Assembly (NCBI GenBank): GCA_024699855.1
Contig: JAMPIQ010000002.1
Coordinates: forward strand, 310,001-374,000
DNA: 64,000 bases
Direction: 5' to 3'
Origin: Aphelenchoides besseyi
Lineage: Eukaryota; Nematoda; Chromadorea; Rhabditida; Aphelenchoididae
The translations under genes and the position numbers were made by a program. Below the pieces are notes generated by a model. It did not search any database. It had not been told where the DNA came from and saw nothing but the letters and a program-made list of their open reading frames with translations. Numbering within the stretch: the first letter of the stretch is position 1; every line of letters starts with the position of its first letter. Below, piece after piece: positions 11,520-21,500 of the stretch.

Positions 11520-11945
11520 AACCGCCGAGTCATTCCCGCATTTGCACAAACAAATTGAAAGAAAATTTCTCGCTATCAATTGCACTCGTGGGTTCGTTGG
11601 CCGTCCGAGAGCGATAAAAACGGATGGCAAACAAAAGTCGCTTAAAAGCGATTGATTCACGAGGTTGCTACGGACGACCGGAAACAGACATTCGACAGCC
11701 ATCGACGGTTGTTTAAAAGCAAATTGACAGAAGAAGAGAATCATCGATGGATTCTTCCCAGAGGCTTCAAATCAGAACACAAAAATTCGCATCTCACTCG
11801 ACTTCGATTTCCATTCATTTGAACGGCTGTTGATCGGAAAGAAATAACAACCTGTGAACACGCTTGGAAACTCAAAGTCAACGAAAAAGGAAATTGGAGA
11901 ATTCGGACGATCACAACGACCCGAAGAAGCTCAAGGAAGAGCTGA

Positions 11946-12476
11946 ATGAACAAGTGAGTTCCACAAATGAAATCTCAAAACAACCGTTTCAGAGTCAAAT
12001 GTGAGGAGTTGAAACAAACCGTCCAGAAAGCTCAAGACGACTATCAACATCTCCAAGTCGATTCGGATGGACAGGTGAGTGGTTAGTGAAAGTCAGATAC
12101 TCACAAGTCCAGATCTTGACTCTCAAGACAGAACGAGACAAACCAACAGCACAGCTGTTTGATCACTACAAAGAGCTATGCAAGGAAACGGCCAAATATG
12201 GTTCCGAGATTCTGAAGGCAAGATTCTGAATCTGAAATTCAAAACCAATGATTTTAGACCTCTCTCCTCGAACTGTTGAAATCGAAGCTCACGCTGGAAA
12301 CTGCTCCCGATCTTTTGATCATGGCAATAAGCGAAGACGATGAGTTGCGCCAACTAGTGATCGAGTTCTCAACCCAAAACGATGGGAAAGAAAAGTTGTT
12401 TTCGGATACCATCTTCAATTTGATTGATCAGAATTTGGGTTTGTACAAGAAGGTTGTCAGGGCGTTACGCCAATAA
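11946..12476 (+). CDS. Small coiled-coil protein, paralogue A of a convergent pair
   Basis: Not a family I recognise. The predicted protein starts MNKVKCEELKQTVQKAQDDY and is largely charged coiled coil, then ends in a compact helical module of about 70 residues: KLTLETAPDLLIMAISEDDEL, VIEFSTQNDGKEKLF, NLIDQNLGLYKKVVRALR. The start ATG at 11946 was chosen because it is the only one that keeps frame across the first tiny intron. The third intron (after EILK, near 12219) uses a GC-AG pair. The end module recurs in the neighbouring minus-strand gene, with matches at LETA/META, DDEL, VI, QN-GK, QN-LY-KVV-AL. It could be a weak BTB-BACK-like helical module, but that is a guess. Confidence 0.6.
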
Positions 12477-12558
12477 ACTCGAATTAAAAACACGAGTATG
12501 CAGAAGGATTTGCAGTTTAGTTGTTTATTGACTAAAAAACAAGAATATGAAAATAAAA

Positions 12559-13110
12559 TTAACGACTGAGAGCCATAACAACTTTAGTGTAAAGTTGAAA
12601 GTTCTGTTCGAGCACCTTCAGAACATCTTTCGACAAAGCGAGTTGTGATTTTCCACCATTCTGCTCTGCGTAGTCGATAACAATTTTGCTCAATTCATCG
12701 TCGTTGCATTCAATCGATAAGATTAACAGCTTCGACGCTGTCTCCATGCTGAGTTTCGATAGCAGCCATTTTACACACCGTTCCTGAAGAATATCAAAGT
12801 TTCAATTCAAACTTTTAGAACTTACCTTCAGCTCATGTTTCGCCGATTGAACGGCAAACATGTAGAGCGCCATTTCGCTCTTGAATCCTCGAGCGGCCAA
12901 GAAATTACGTTCCGCTTGAAGACGTGAAATCTAGAATCTATGATCACTCTGATTATTTTTGTTCTCTCACCTTTTTGGCCGATTTCTTTTTGTCTTTTGA
13001 GCTCAATTTCCAACTGGTCCTTTTTTGCTGTGAGTTTGGCGACTTAAAATCAACTTAAAGTTCTGGCGCTCAATCTCTAAATTTACTTGTTCACCAAGAT
13101 ATTTGTCCAT
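12559..13110 (-). CDS. Small coiled-coil protein, paralogue B of a convergent pair
   Basis: Spliced exons give MDKYLGEQSPNSQQKRTSWK, a lysine-rich stretch, ISRLQAERNFLAARGFKSEM, and a C-terminal module KLSMETASKLLILSIECNDDEL, VIDYAEQNGGKSQL, VLEQNFQLYTKVVMALSR. Phases agree at every junction checked (the second exon is exactly 72 nt). The module is clearly homologous to that ending the gene at 11946-12476, which runs toward it with only 82 bp between the stops. The two genes therefore look like an inverted duplication. The amino ends have diverged much more than the modules. Function unknown; the charged helices suggest a cytosolic or nuclear binding protein. Confidence 0.6.
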
Positions 13111-13558
13111 CTTGGTGGTGCTGATCGTGAAAATGCTTTCGCTTTTACCCGGACAGAATCTCAAGTCGTTGCGTTGTGTTTCCGATTCGGGGCGGAGATT
13201 AAGGCAATTGAACGCGTTCTTCTTAGGTAATTGCCGCCTTTCACGGCAACTCGTTTAATCGGCCGCTTCAGGTCATCGGAATGGTTTGATCGCATTAGAT
13301 TTCGTTTGTTGCGTGGATGTGATTGGATGGGACTCCGAGTTTGGTTTACAACTGAGCGTCTAGACGCTCGAATATCCTCGAGGTTGGTTATTTGAATTTG
13401 AACGCCGTCGGATTGTTCTCGATTAATCTAGACGACCGGCTGTGACTTCGAAGCTAAAAATTCCTAACAGTGGAAACTGGCATGGACACTAACCGAAGAA
13501 AAAAAGCTCTTCATTCCAAAGTCAACAAACAAAAAATTTATTGAGCAATTTTAAACGA

Positions 13559-14938
13559 TTAACGTCGTACCGAAAAACTGACTTCCGTCCAACCTTCAAA
13601 GCGTTCAAACTGGCCGCTCGTGTCATCAACCTCATACTTCTGATGAACGCAGTAGTAATCCAAAAGCTGAGCTGGAGCTTTAAATCCAAAGTCTCGGTCC
13701 TTCCAAACGCCCAATTTCAACTCACAACGACCACCGGATTTCTTCTAAACTCGCCATTTAGATAACCACTTGAACTGTTTACCTTTGTTGGTTCAACGTC
13801 AAGCACTTCAAATTTATAAATGTATTTTGTTTTAGCCAGGACCACGTAACTCTTCTTCGGCATCTCATATCCAATCGTCCAGTTGCTGGAGCAGTCGGCG
13901 AATAAGCGACCGTTTCTGCTCTCGATCTTCTTGTTGCTGAAAAGTTGTCGGTAGTGTTCGCTTCCGAACTCCAATCGATCGGAATTCAAATCCAAATGAC
14001 CACGTGGATGCTGCGAGAATGGCCACGAAACTTTTAGATTGCCAATCACAAACCTGTAAACGCAAATAGACATTTGTTATTTCACAGCTTACGCTGATGC
14101 ATCGAAAGTTAGTTGACCGTATTGCGCCAATCCAATTGGTTTGCACGATTTCTCGTTGTAGCTGCCGATCATCAGTTGACCCGTGGACCAAACTCCATTA
14201 ATTCTCGGTCTTCTGAAATCATCGAATATATGACTGATCCTTCAACTTACGTGTCAGCAGTGATCGTGACCACCGGTTTTGGTTTCTGTTTCAGCAGAGG
14301 CTCCCAAACGTCGGTTTTGGCTATTGGATCCATGGGCCACAAACCGGCGAACTTGCAAGAATCTTTCGAGTCGGCAATCACAAACGAAAGATTTTGCATT
14401 AGCGCTGCGTCAGAACCCAACTGAAAGCTTGAGGTTGCAATAAACACCACGAGAAGCTAACCGCGATTCTATCGGTATAAATTTGACCACCAAAAAGTCG
14501 ACGAACATCCGTGTGTTGATTGAGATTCCTCAGAGTCTTTGATTTCCTGCAAAAAAGTTTCAAAATCCAAAACTGAAAACCTACGACGAGTCAAAAAACC
14601 GAGTCTTCTTATTTCCGCATTTCTTTGGTTTGAACAACACGATCTGATCTACGACTTTGCCATTGGTCGACGCGTAAGATTCGTAGCACAGAGCTACCTT
14701 CAGTTTCTGAGCTGCAAAGAAACCATAGAGTTATAGCTCCAACAACTCACGTGGTGATCCGATCAACATCTCGACGATCTGTGGAGAATCTGGAATTGTA
14801 GGTTCAGAGATCGACTGATGACAACTCACTCTCATTCTGTCGAACGAACGGAACGATCTGTGGCGTAGCGAACTTGTTTGAGACCTTACGGCTCGAAACA
14901 ACGCTGAAGAGCAGAGAGAAAACGATCAGATCTTTCAT
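13559..14938 (-). CDS. Unrecognised secreted protein, multi-exon
   Basis: The start MKDLIVFSLLFSVVSSRKVS is a good signal peptide. Eight or so exons joined by introns of about 35-45 nt then give a soluble protein with TPQIVPFVRQNE, KLKVALCYESYASTNGK, VLFKPKKCGNKK, RRLFGGQIYTD, DSKDSCKFAGLWPMDP, WSTGQLMIGSYNEKSCKPIG, HPRGHLDLNSDRLEFGSEHY, RLFADCSSNWTIGYEMPKK, and a tail KLGVWKDRDFGFKAPAQLLD...FEGWTEVSFSVRR. Several cysteines are spaced as for disulfides. I do not recognise the family; alternating beta-like segments suggest an all-beta extracellular domain. There is no membrane segment after the signal. It is probably nematode-restricted. Confidence 0.6.
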
Positions 14939-15463
14939 TGCTTTTGGACAAAAAATCAGAGACCAGAGACTTTTATCGGAACGCACGAGTGATATTAACG
15001 TTTGCACAGCTGAGAAGTTTGGTTCAAATCTTCGATCCTTTTGGTGACATCAATTGACGGAGACGAACGTATTTTCACAGTTGCAAATCTGATCGCCTTC
15101 TTCGTTCTAGAGATTAAGTTCAAAGTTCATGATCGTTCCTTTGGAGACGATCTACGTGCTTCTCGAACGTCGTATTATGATCGTTGTTTACGGAAACTTT
15201 CCATAAGCTTATGTTGCATCAATTTTCAGTCGAATACAAGCTTCAACACTAAGCCAGTAGAACTTCATGTCATCGAAGGATCTGACATTGCAAAGGTGTT
15301 TATAAAAAGCTGAACGAGTGCCATTTCTATAACAACCTAAAATTTGCATGCCTTTGAGTAGTGAAATAGATTTTCTCAGTGTCGGTTTTTGTTGCTTTTT
15401 GTTCTCGTCGGCGTTGTTTGAGCTCCGATTACTGTTACCAAATCCTTGGTCGTTTGCTCTGCA
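14939..15463. other. Spacer between divergent genes
   Basis: A plus frame (15041-15313) ending NTKPVELHVIEGSDIAKVF looks protein-like but lacks a convincing start and family. Otherwise nothing is supported. Confidence 0.35.
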
Positions 15464-15900
15464 ATGACACAGCCTAAGAAGAAGCAGGCGGTTTCTCTCC
15501 ACGAAGACCACTATGATAAAGACGATTTATGTGCTGCGGTGAAGACCAACAGTTTCGGTTACTTTCATACGTCGGCCGTTGAAGACGACGGTTTTGGCTG
15601 GTGGAAAGAGTTTTCGATCTAAATTAAAATCCTCTGTTTTGCAGCTTTACTGGACGATTTGATGATGTTCGTTTAAGTTGGATTCAAGCAACGAATGTAG
15701 TCTTCGAATTCAAGGCTCACAAATGCAATTTGCAAAGTCTGGTTTGCGGCCCTCACACTTTGGACGATGAGGTTTGGCACGTGAGCGCTGACGCTCCAGT
15801 CCAGAAGAACGCTTTATCAAATTCTTTATTCAATCGAACTGCTTATACACCTTTCAAAGGTAATAAACACGCATCTATGATCAAAGCAAAGCTTCAGTAA
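15464..15900 (+). CDS. Two-exon hypothetical protein, 130 residues
   Basis: ATG at 15464 opens MTQPKKKQAVSLHEDHYDKD. A 44-nt intron (15601-15644, GTGGAA...TTGCAG) joins the exons in frame, giving 131 codons with the stop. The protein has a lysine-rich start, an acidic segment, and CFTGRFDDVRLSWIQATNVV, VFEFKAHKCNLQSLVCGPH. No signal peptide or membrane segment is visible and I do not recognise the family. The exact codon total after splicing supports a real gene, but there is no homology evidence. Confidence 0.4.
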
Positions 15901-17009
15901 AAGTATGTGAGACTTAAACCAATCTTCAAAAATCAATAGCTTTCCAGACGACTTGATTACAGAGCTCCAACAAGTTTTCTCATTCCGAATCATACCTGTA
16001 GGTTGCTGATTCCTGAGTAGTTATGCCAATCGATACACTTAAGCTCTGTAATGACTGGAGTCTCCAATCTCTGGAATTAGAAGCTCCCAGTTGCTCTCAA
16101 TATTTCCAGTTAAGGAGTTCGCCCTCTGGTTGGCGTTATTTTGACCACCAACCTTCAGTTTTCTGACATCAACTCGTGCATTCAAGCGAACGAGTGATCA
16201 CATAACCAGCAATTTTGGCTTTTTCTAAATTCCAAGGCATTCAAGTTGCAGCAAAGTTCAAGAAGTCAAGTGGTCGAGAAAGAGGGTTCAAAACATTTGC
16301 ATCATTCGACTCAGAACACAAACTTAGAACGACAATCGTGAGAATCTCAATTGTATCGGAGGTGTGAACGAGAGTTTTTGTAGTTGGAAGTTCCGCTTGT
16401 TGCAACCCGCAAACCTCATAGTTAAAGAGAACGTCTGTCATGCAAAAACTTTTCGGTTCTCCATTTAACTCAGAATTGGAATTGATTGTCGAATTGAGGT
16501 CGACAAAAACTCTTCTATCGTTCACATTTGGGTTCTAAGCTCATTGACGTGGTCGTCGCACTTTCTATCTTGAGCCGTTTACAAAATCACGGACATTTCT
16601 GTTCGAGTTGATTTCTGAGGTTTTGAACCTTCGATCTGAACGGTCGTTTTCGTTTTGGCGTCATTATTTCGCTAAATTCGATTTGTTCATTGAGCAAAAT
16701 TCGCCAACTGACCTGTAAGTTTATAGCCTAGAAGCTTCAACCGCAAGTCGATGAGTGAAAGTCATAACTCTCAAATGTCGTCCGGAATCCACGTGATCGT
16801 GTAAACTTATTCCGAATCTTTTTGGCTCTCACACCTTCAAATTCGTATGTTTTTTGCTTTCCGAAGGTTATTTTCGGTTAACTCTCGGCATTGACGGAAA
16901 TTGAGCGGTTGAGATTGAATTACTCTCGAGATTCATGAAATTAAAGGCGAATTGTTTTCGCGTTGGTTTTAAAGCCCAGGTTCCGTCTTTTCAGTTTTCC
17001 TTTTCGCCA
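15901..17009. other. Spacer upstream of the Srx-like receptor
   Basis: Minus-strand frames near 16030-16525 include protein-like scraps (VDVRKLKVGGQNNANQ) without starts or consistent splicing; possibly an old pseudogene. The receptor promoter should lie in the last few hundred bases, but no motif stands out. Confidence 0.35.
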
Positions 17010-18209
17010 ATGACTGTAACATCGATTTCATTGGGTGCGTTGATTGCGCTTCTTGCTGCCTCCTCAGTCGCCGCCAATTTGATTGTTCTCTACGTGATTG
17101 TCGCCGGTGGACTGTTGAATAAGCGACAGAACTCGATCTACATTTTGAGTACGTTGAATTTGATCGGCGATTGTGCGCATGCGACTTTTGTTCTCGGCTA
17201 TTTGGCTCCGTCTTCGATTGCTCAGGTGAGTCGGAGGTTGTCGAACTTCACTAGAAGCTTTCAGGATTGGTTGGTTGCTTCCAATTACACGGAACCGGGA
17301 GCTCGGATCTTCGCTTATTGTTTCCAATTCTGTTGGTATCAATCGGAGTTGACGCAAATCGCTATGACATCCAACAGGTTGGTCGATGTCTTCGAACCTT
17401 ATTATTTGATTTCAGGCTGATTGCCGTCTTGTTTCCGTGTTACATCGATTTGTTTGAGCGAAAACGTGTGTTCGTCTACTGTACCGGAATCTGCGTTCTC
17501 GCCGTTTTGTTGTCGATCTTTGCCGATGAAATTTTACCCTGTTGCTCGTGAGTTCCCATCTATTTTGGTTTTCTAGTTTGTGTTTAGCACCTACTTCTAC
17601 TACGGTACTTATTCGTACAAGTTCTTCGGTCCGGCAAACGCTTTCAACTATAAAAACTATTTTGTTGACATACCGTTAAATAGCGCCACTTCTTTGTATT
17701 CGTTAGTGTGCTACGGATCTGTGAGTTCAAAAACTGGAACTTTCAATCATTGGTTTAGATCTTTGCCACCGTTTACAAGACGAATCGTACGCTGAAGGTT
17801 GGCGATCAAAACATGAATCGACGGAAACTGACGGAGGTTCGATACGCAGCTCAGTTCGCCGCAATTTCACTTTTCTTTCTTGGTGAGTTCGGAGTTCAAA
17901 TTCGCCTATTCTTGTTTAGCTGCGTGGATCAGCTTTCGAATTCTTCCACTGATCGCTCCACCGGACAAACCCGAATTGTTCTTGATCACGTTGATTTTCG
18001 TTCTGATGCACTGCACAGCCAACGCGATGGTCTACATGCTCATGAACAAGGAGGTTTGTAGCCACGTTGTTCAAATAACTTACGAAAACGTTCAGATCAA
18101 ACGGCTATTGAAACTGAAATTCGGATTCTATTGTCCATCGACAAAGATTGCGACGATCAGCATTTCGGTTGCTACTCCAACCAAATCAAAGAATTTTGAT
18201 GCGAAATGA
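17010..18209 (+). CDS. Nematode 7TM receptor, Srx/Srsx-like
   Basis: Seven exons with phase-matched introns of about 37-43 nt. The start MTVTSISLGALIALLAASSV leads into helix 1 (AANLIVLYVIVAGGLLN); helix 2 contains NLIGDCAHATFVLGYL. The diagnostic stretch is ELTQIAMTSNRLIAVLFPCY followed by IDLFERKRVF, close to the Srx pattern (A-NR-x-AVxFPxxYxxxFxxxxT). Helices 5 to 7 follow, the last being ELFLITLIFVLMHCTANAMV and MLMNKEIKRLLK, then a serine/threonine-rich tail. Donors at 17226, 17378, 17549, 17721, 17883 and 18054 and their acceptors are canonical. Expected in sensory cilia as a chemoreceptor or peptide receptor; ligand unknown. An AATAAA lies just past the stop. Confidence 0.8.
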
Positions 18210-18988
18210 GATTACGTGTACAATAAAAACAAGTACGTCTGTTGTGTTCTTTCGAGTAGCACTTGCTAATCTGCTCACTTCTTTTAAAACAAGTTAATTG
18301 AATTTGGAGTCTAAAGTTTACCTGAGAATATGTTCGATTGCCACCGACTCAGTTGCTAAACAAATTGGATTTGTTAGCCCGCTGTTTTTGGTCAATGAAT
18401 TCCGACATACTGAGCACAAAGACTACGAATCCACAAGTGATTTCATTTCTAAACGTCAAACTTTGACCGCCAATTCGTAGTCCTTTGAGTATTTTCAACG
18501 CTCGATTTCCCTCTCTTCCAATCAACCTCCAACAATTGACCACAAGATACGAAGTAACTAGACCATCGATCAGGATTATTTAAAGCGTTGTGGAAAGCTT
18601 ACTCAAGAGATAGTCCACAAGTTTAAGCCTCCTCGTAGTTCACGTACTTTTGTTCTCGACTTAACCGAAGATCACTACGAACAATCGACGAAATTATTTG
18701 TTATCAGTTGACAAAGATGACGAAAAGTAATCGCTAACCGGACACGACAAGAACTTCCCGTATTTCAAACATACACTTGATCATTCGGTGTTTTAGTTGT
18801 GACTTTCAAATGTGCGTGAACACACCCAACGGTCAGGGTTTGTCGCAAATATGGTTAAAACGAAAAGCCCTTGCAACAAACGCAAACACAACTGTTGGTC
18901 GGGACGAGAGAAGGCGTCTCACGAGTTCGCTCTTTTATCTCGACTCAAATAAATTGTCACGCATCATATTTTTGGTCTTCCCGTTCGA
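18210..18988. other. Intergenic region
   Basis: Holds the polyA signal of the receptor gene and presumably the promoter of the nuclear receptor. No gene or repeat is supported. Confidence 0.45.
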
Positions 18989-20380
18989 ATGTACTTTTCC
19001 GAGTCTTCGTCGCTTCAGCGGACGGAGATTTTGTGTAAAATTTGTGGAGATGTCGCTCAAGGGTATCATTTTGGTTGGTTTTGACTTCTCTGCATTTAAT
19101 TCGTATTTAGGAGCATATTCCTGTCATGCATGTGGTGAGTGTTTTTGATCGAATCATTTACGAAAAAAACAGAAGAGCTCCCAATTGATGTGCATCAACG
19201 AGATCTTTGCAGGTGCTTTCTTTCGACGTTCAGTCTCCAATCAACAGCTCTACACTTGTTTGCGAAATCAACGGTGCAAAGTCGGAGATGGTAAGTTGAA
19301 ATCGAAAAGATGTTGAAACAGACTTTAAGGTCACAATAGGGGAATGTGCAAAAGCTGTCGTTTTGCAAGATGCATCAACGAAGGAATGAACATCAACGGT
19401 TAGTTCAATTCTGATTCCTTTTTTTATATTCTTTCAGTCATCGTAGTCAAACCGAACGACGAGTTTCGATGCTTTGAAGCCGATTCAGTTCTCCGCAAAA
19501 TCCTCTTGACTTCTCGTGGCACGTACACTAACCGCTACTCTGCGGTTTTGAAGTCGAATGGCGGCAATCGAGTAAGTTTTTTCATCTTCAATTACCTTGT
19601 TTGTCGCAGAGTTTAGTTCGTTTGGGCGTCGAGAATCCGACTGTTCGAGACACAATAGCCGCTGCGATGTCCGAGATCTCGGTTCTGAAGCAATATGTCT
19701 GTGATTCCGGTTTCTCGGCTTTGGGTTTAAGTTCAAAAGAAATTGTAAGTTCCAAAATTTGTATTCTTATTTTTTGATTTTAAGCTCGAATTCACTCACG
19801 AACTTTTCTACTCGTGGATTTGCTATCAATCGTCGATGGCAACCTTACGGAATAGCGGACATCGACGGCAAATCGCTTATTTCGTTGACGAATCGAATAT
19901 CTGCGTAAACGAGACGGCAGTTCGAAAGTATATCAAAAGCTACGATAAATTCCTGGATCCCGATCTTATCGTTCGGTAAGAAGATGATTGAAAGTAAACT
20001 TGATTGTGTTTAGGTACACTGAAATGCACTTTAATGCAACACTCCAACAGACTACTCGAATTGCTCATATTCGTCCCGAAGAATACGAGACGGCTTTTTT
20101 GTTTCAGTTATTTGCATTGAAGACCGCTTTAACGCTTTTCGCTCATCATCGACAGGCAATCACATGCGAAACAAGTCGACTCTTCAATGACCTCAAGAAT
20201 CACTACGTGCACAACCACGACAATGTGGCTACAAGGCTCGGCAATCTCGTGCTCATTTTGAGTGATTTTGAGGTAACTACTTCCTATCAACGAAACTAAG
20301 AAGATGGTTTTCAGGAGTCGTTGAAAACGGCTAACGAGTTCTTTACGATCCTCAAACTCAACGGTTTTTTAATGAAATAA
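18989..20380 (+). CDS. Nuclear hormone receptor (nematode supplementary NHR)
   Basis: A ligand-regulated or orphan transcription factor. The DNA-binding domain is split over four exons: ILCKICGDVAQGYHFGAYSC, HACGAFFRRSVSNQQLYTC, RCKVGD..HNRGMCKSCRFA, RCINEGM. All eight zinc cysteines are present. The P-box reads CHACGAFFRR, the form common in the expanded nematode receptors rather than the canonical CEGCKGFFRR, so its DNA site may differ. After a hinge comes a ligand-binding-like helical domain (HELFYSWICYQSSMATLRN, FLFQLFALKTALTLFAHH, LGNLVLILSDFEESLK) ending ILKLNGFLMK. Introns are short except one of about 80 nt within the zinc domain. Start MYFSESSSLQRTEILC lies 13 residues before the first zinc cysteine, typical for the family. 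Confidence 0.85.
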
Positions 20381-21500
20381 GTGTTTGATGTTCGTGGATG
20401 GAAAATCTTCTCAGGTAAAAATAAATACAGGTCTCAAAAGTTGTTTAGGTTTGTGAAGCTACTAAACCCGAAGATTTTTGGTTTTGCCAACGGATCCTTG
20501 TTTTTACGTCAAAGAAGAGAGCTTTAAAAACGCATGCAAACAAATCGAACTCGAACAACACTTCGATGTCCGAGTTATTTACTCCCTCTCTCACGTTTGC
20601 CGATTACCTTAACTTAGAGAATAAAATGACCACACCACATTCAAACGTAACTTGTAAAGAGGAGAAAAGGTTGACAAACTGGCATTGAACAACCTGGTGA
20701 CTTTTTTGGCGCGAATTCCCGCGCAGATTCGTAGTTTGCGCAGCGTGACGTTCTCACTCTCAAAAATCGTCAACTAAACACCGTTAAATTCAATTTAAAT
20801 TCTCCTAGTTCGTTTACTGATAACCACAACAGAAATGCAAATCATATCAAACGAAACCACCATGGAAACCAAAATAGAAATCGAGTTCGACAACAACGAC
20901 AGCATCTAGGACGACGACCTGGACGACGACGAAGAACTCCTCGCAATCATCGAAGAGCACACGTTCGAAGAAGACACCGATGACGCCAACCATTAAGAAC
21001 CTGTACAGTTTTTGTATTAACATCTCCTAGTCAATTTCTAATTTTCCATTAGTCACAATCATCTTCAGCTTTTCCAACTGAATCCCCGAAGTGCTTTTAC
21101 GACTCTCTTTCTGTTCTTTGGAACGGAAAGTTGATGAGTGGTGACGCGTTCAGATTGATTTGTTTAAAAATTCTAAATCACATGCGTGGTTTAAAGACGT
21201 CAGTTTCTTCGCAAAACCACAGGATCGACGGAAATATTTGAATCCGAAAATAAATCGCATTTCCGCGTTCAAAGTTGCAGAGTGCCGGTTCGAATGACGT
21301 GATGTCGCAGCACCTGAGAAGCGAACAACGTGTTTGTTTAAAGCACTTGAAACACAAACGAGCAAGTAGGCGACATTCGCACACACAAGAACATCGATTT
21401 TGTAAATCAAAAACGATGAGCTTTGCATTTTGATGCTCGCGATTAACAACAAAGATCCATCGGGCAGCCACGTTGTTGCGATCGTTTAGTTGAAGGGAAA
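20381..21500. other. Intergenic region with one acidic short ORF
   Basis: About 1.1 kb. GC-rich, palindrome-prone sequence near 20710-20750 (GCGCGAATTCCCGCGC) precedes a short acidic open frame at 20835 (listed separately). The rest shows no gene. Confidence 0.4.
20835..20996 (+). other. Acidic short ORF interrupted by one in-frame TAG
   Basis: ATG at 20835 opens MQIISNETTMETKIEIEFDN. After 24 codons a TAG (20907-20909) interrupts, and the same frame goes on for 28 codons (DDDLDDDEELLAIIEE, then HTFEEDTDDANH) to a TAA. The residues on both sides are equally acidic, so the stop seems to cut one small reading frame. It may be a pseudogene, a readthrough case, or chance. No family recognised. 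Confidence 0.25.

Noticed and set aside
16241..16525. Minus ORF of 94 codons
   Set aside because: Begins at GTG with an upstream TAG in frame; no homology recognised.
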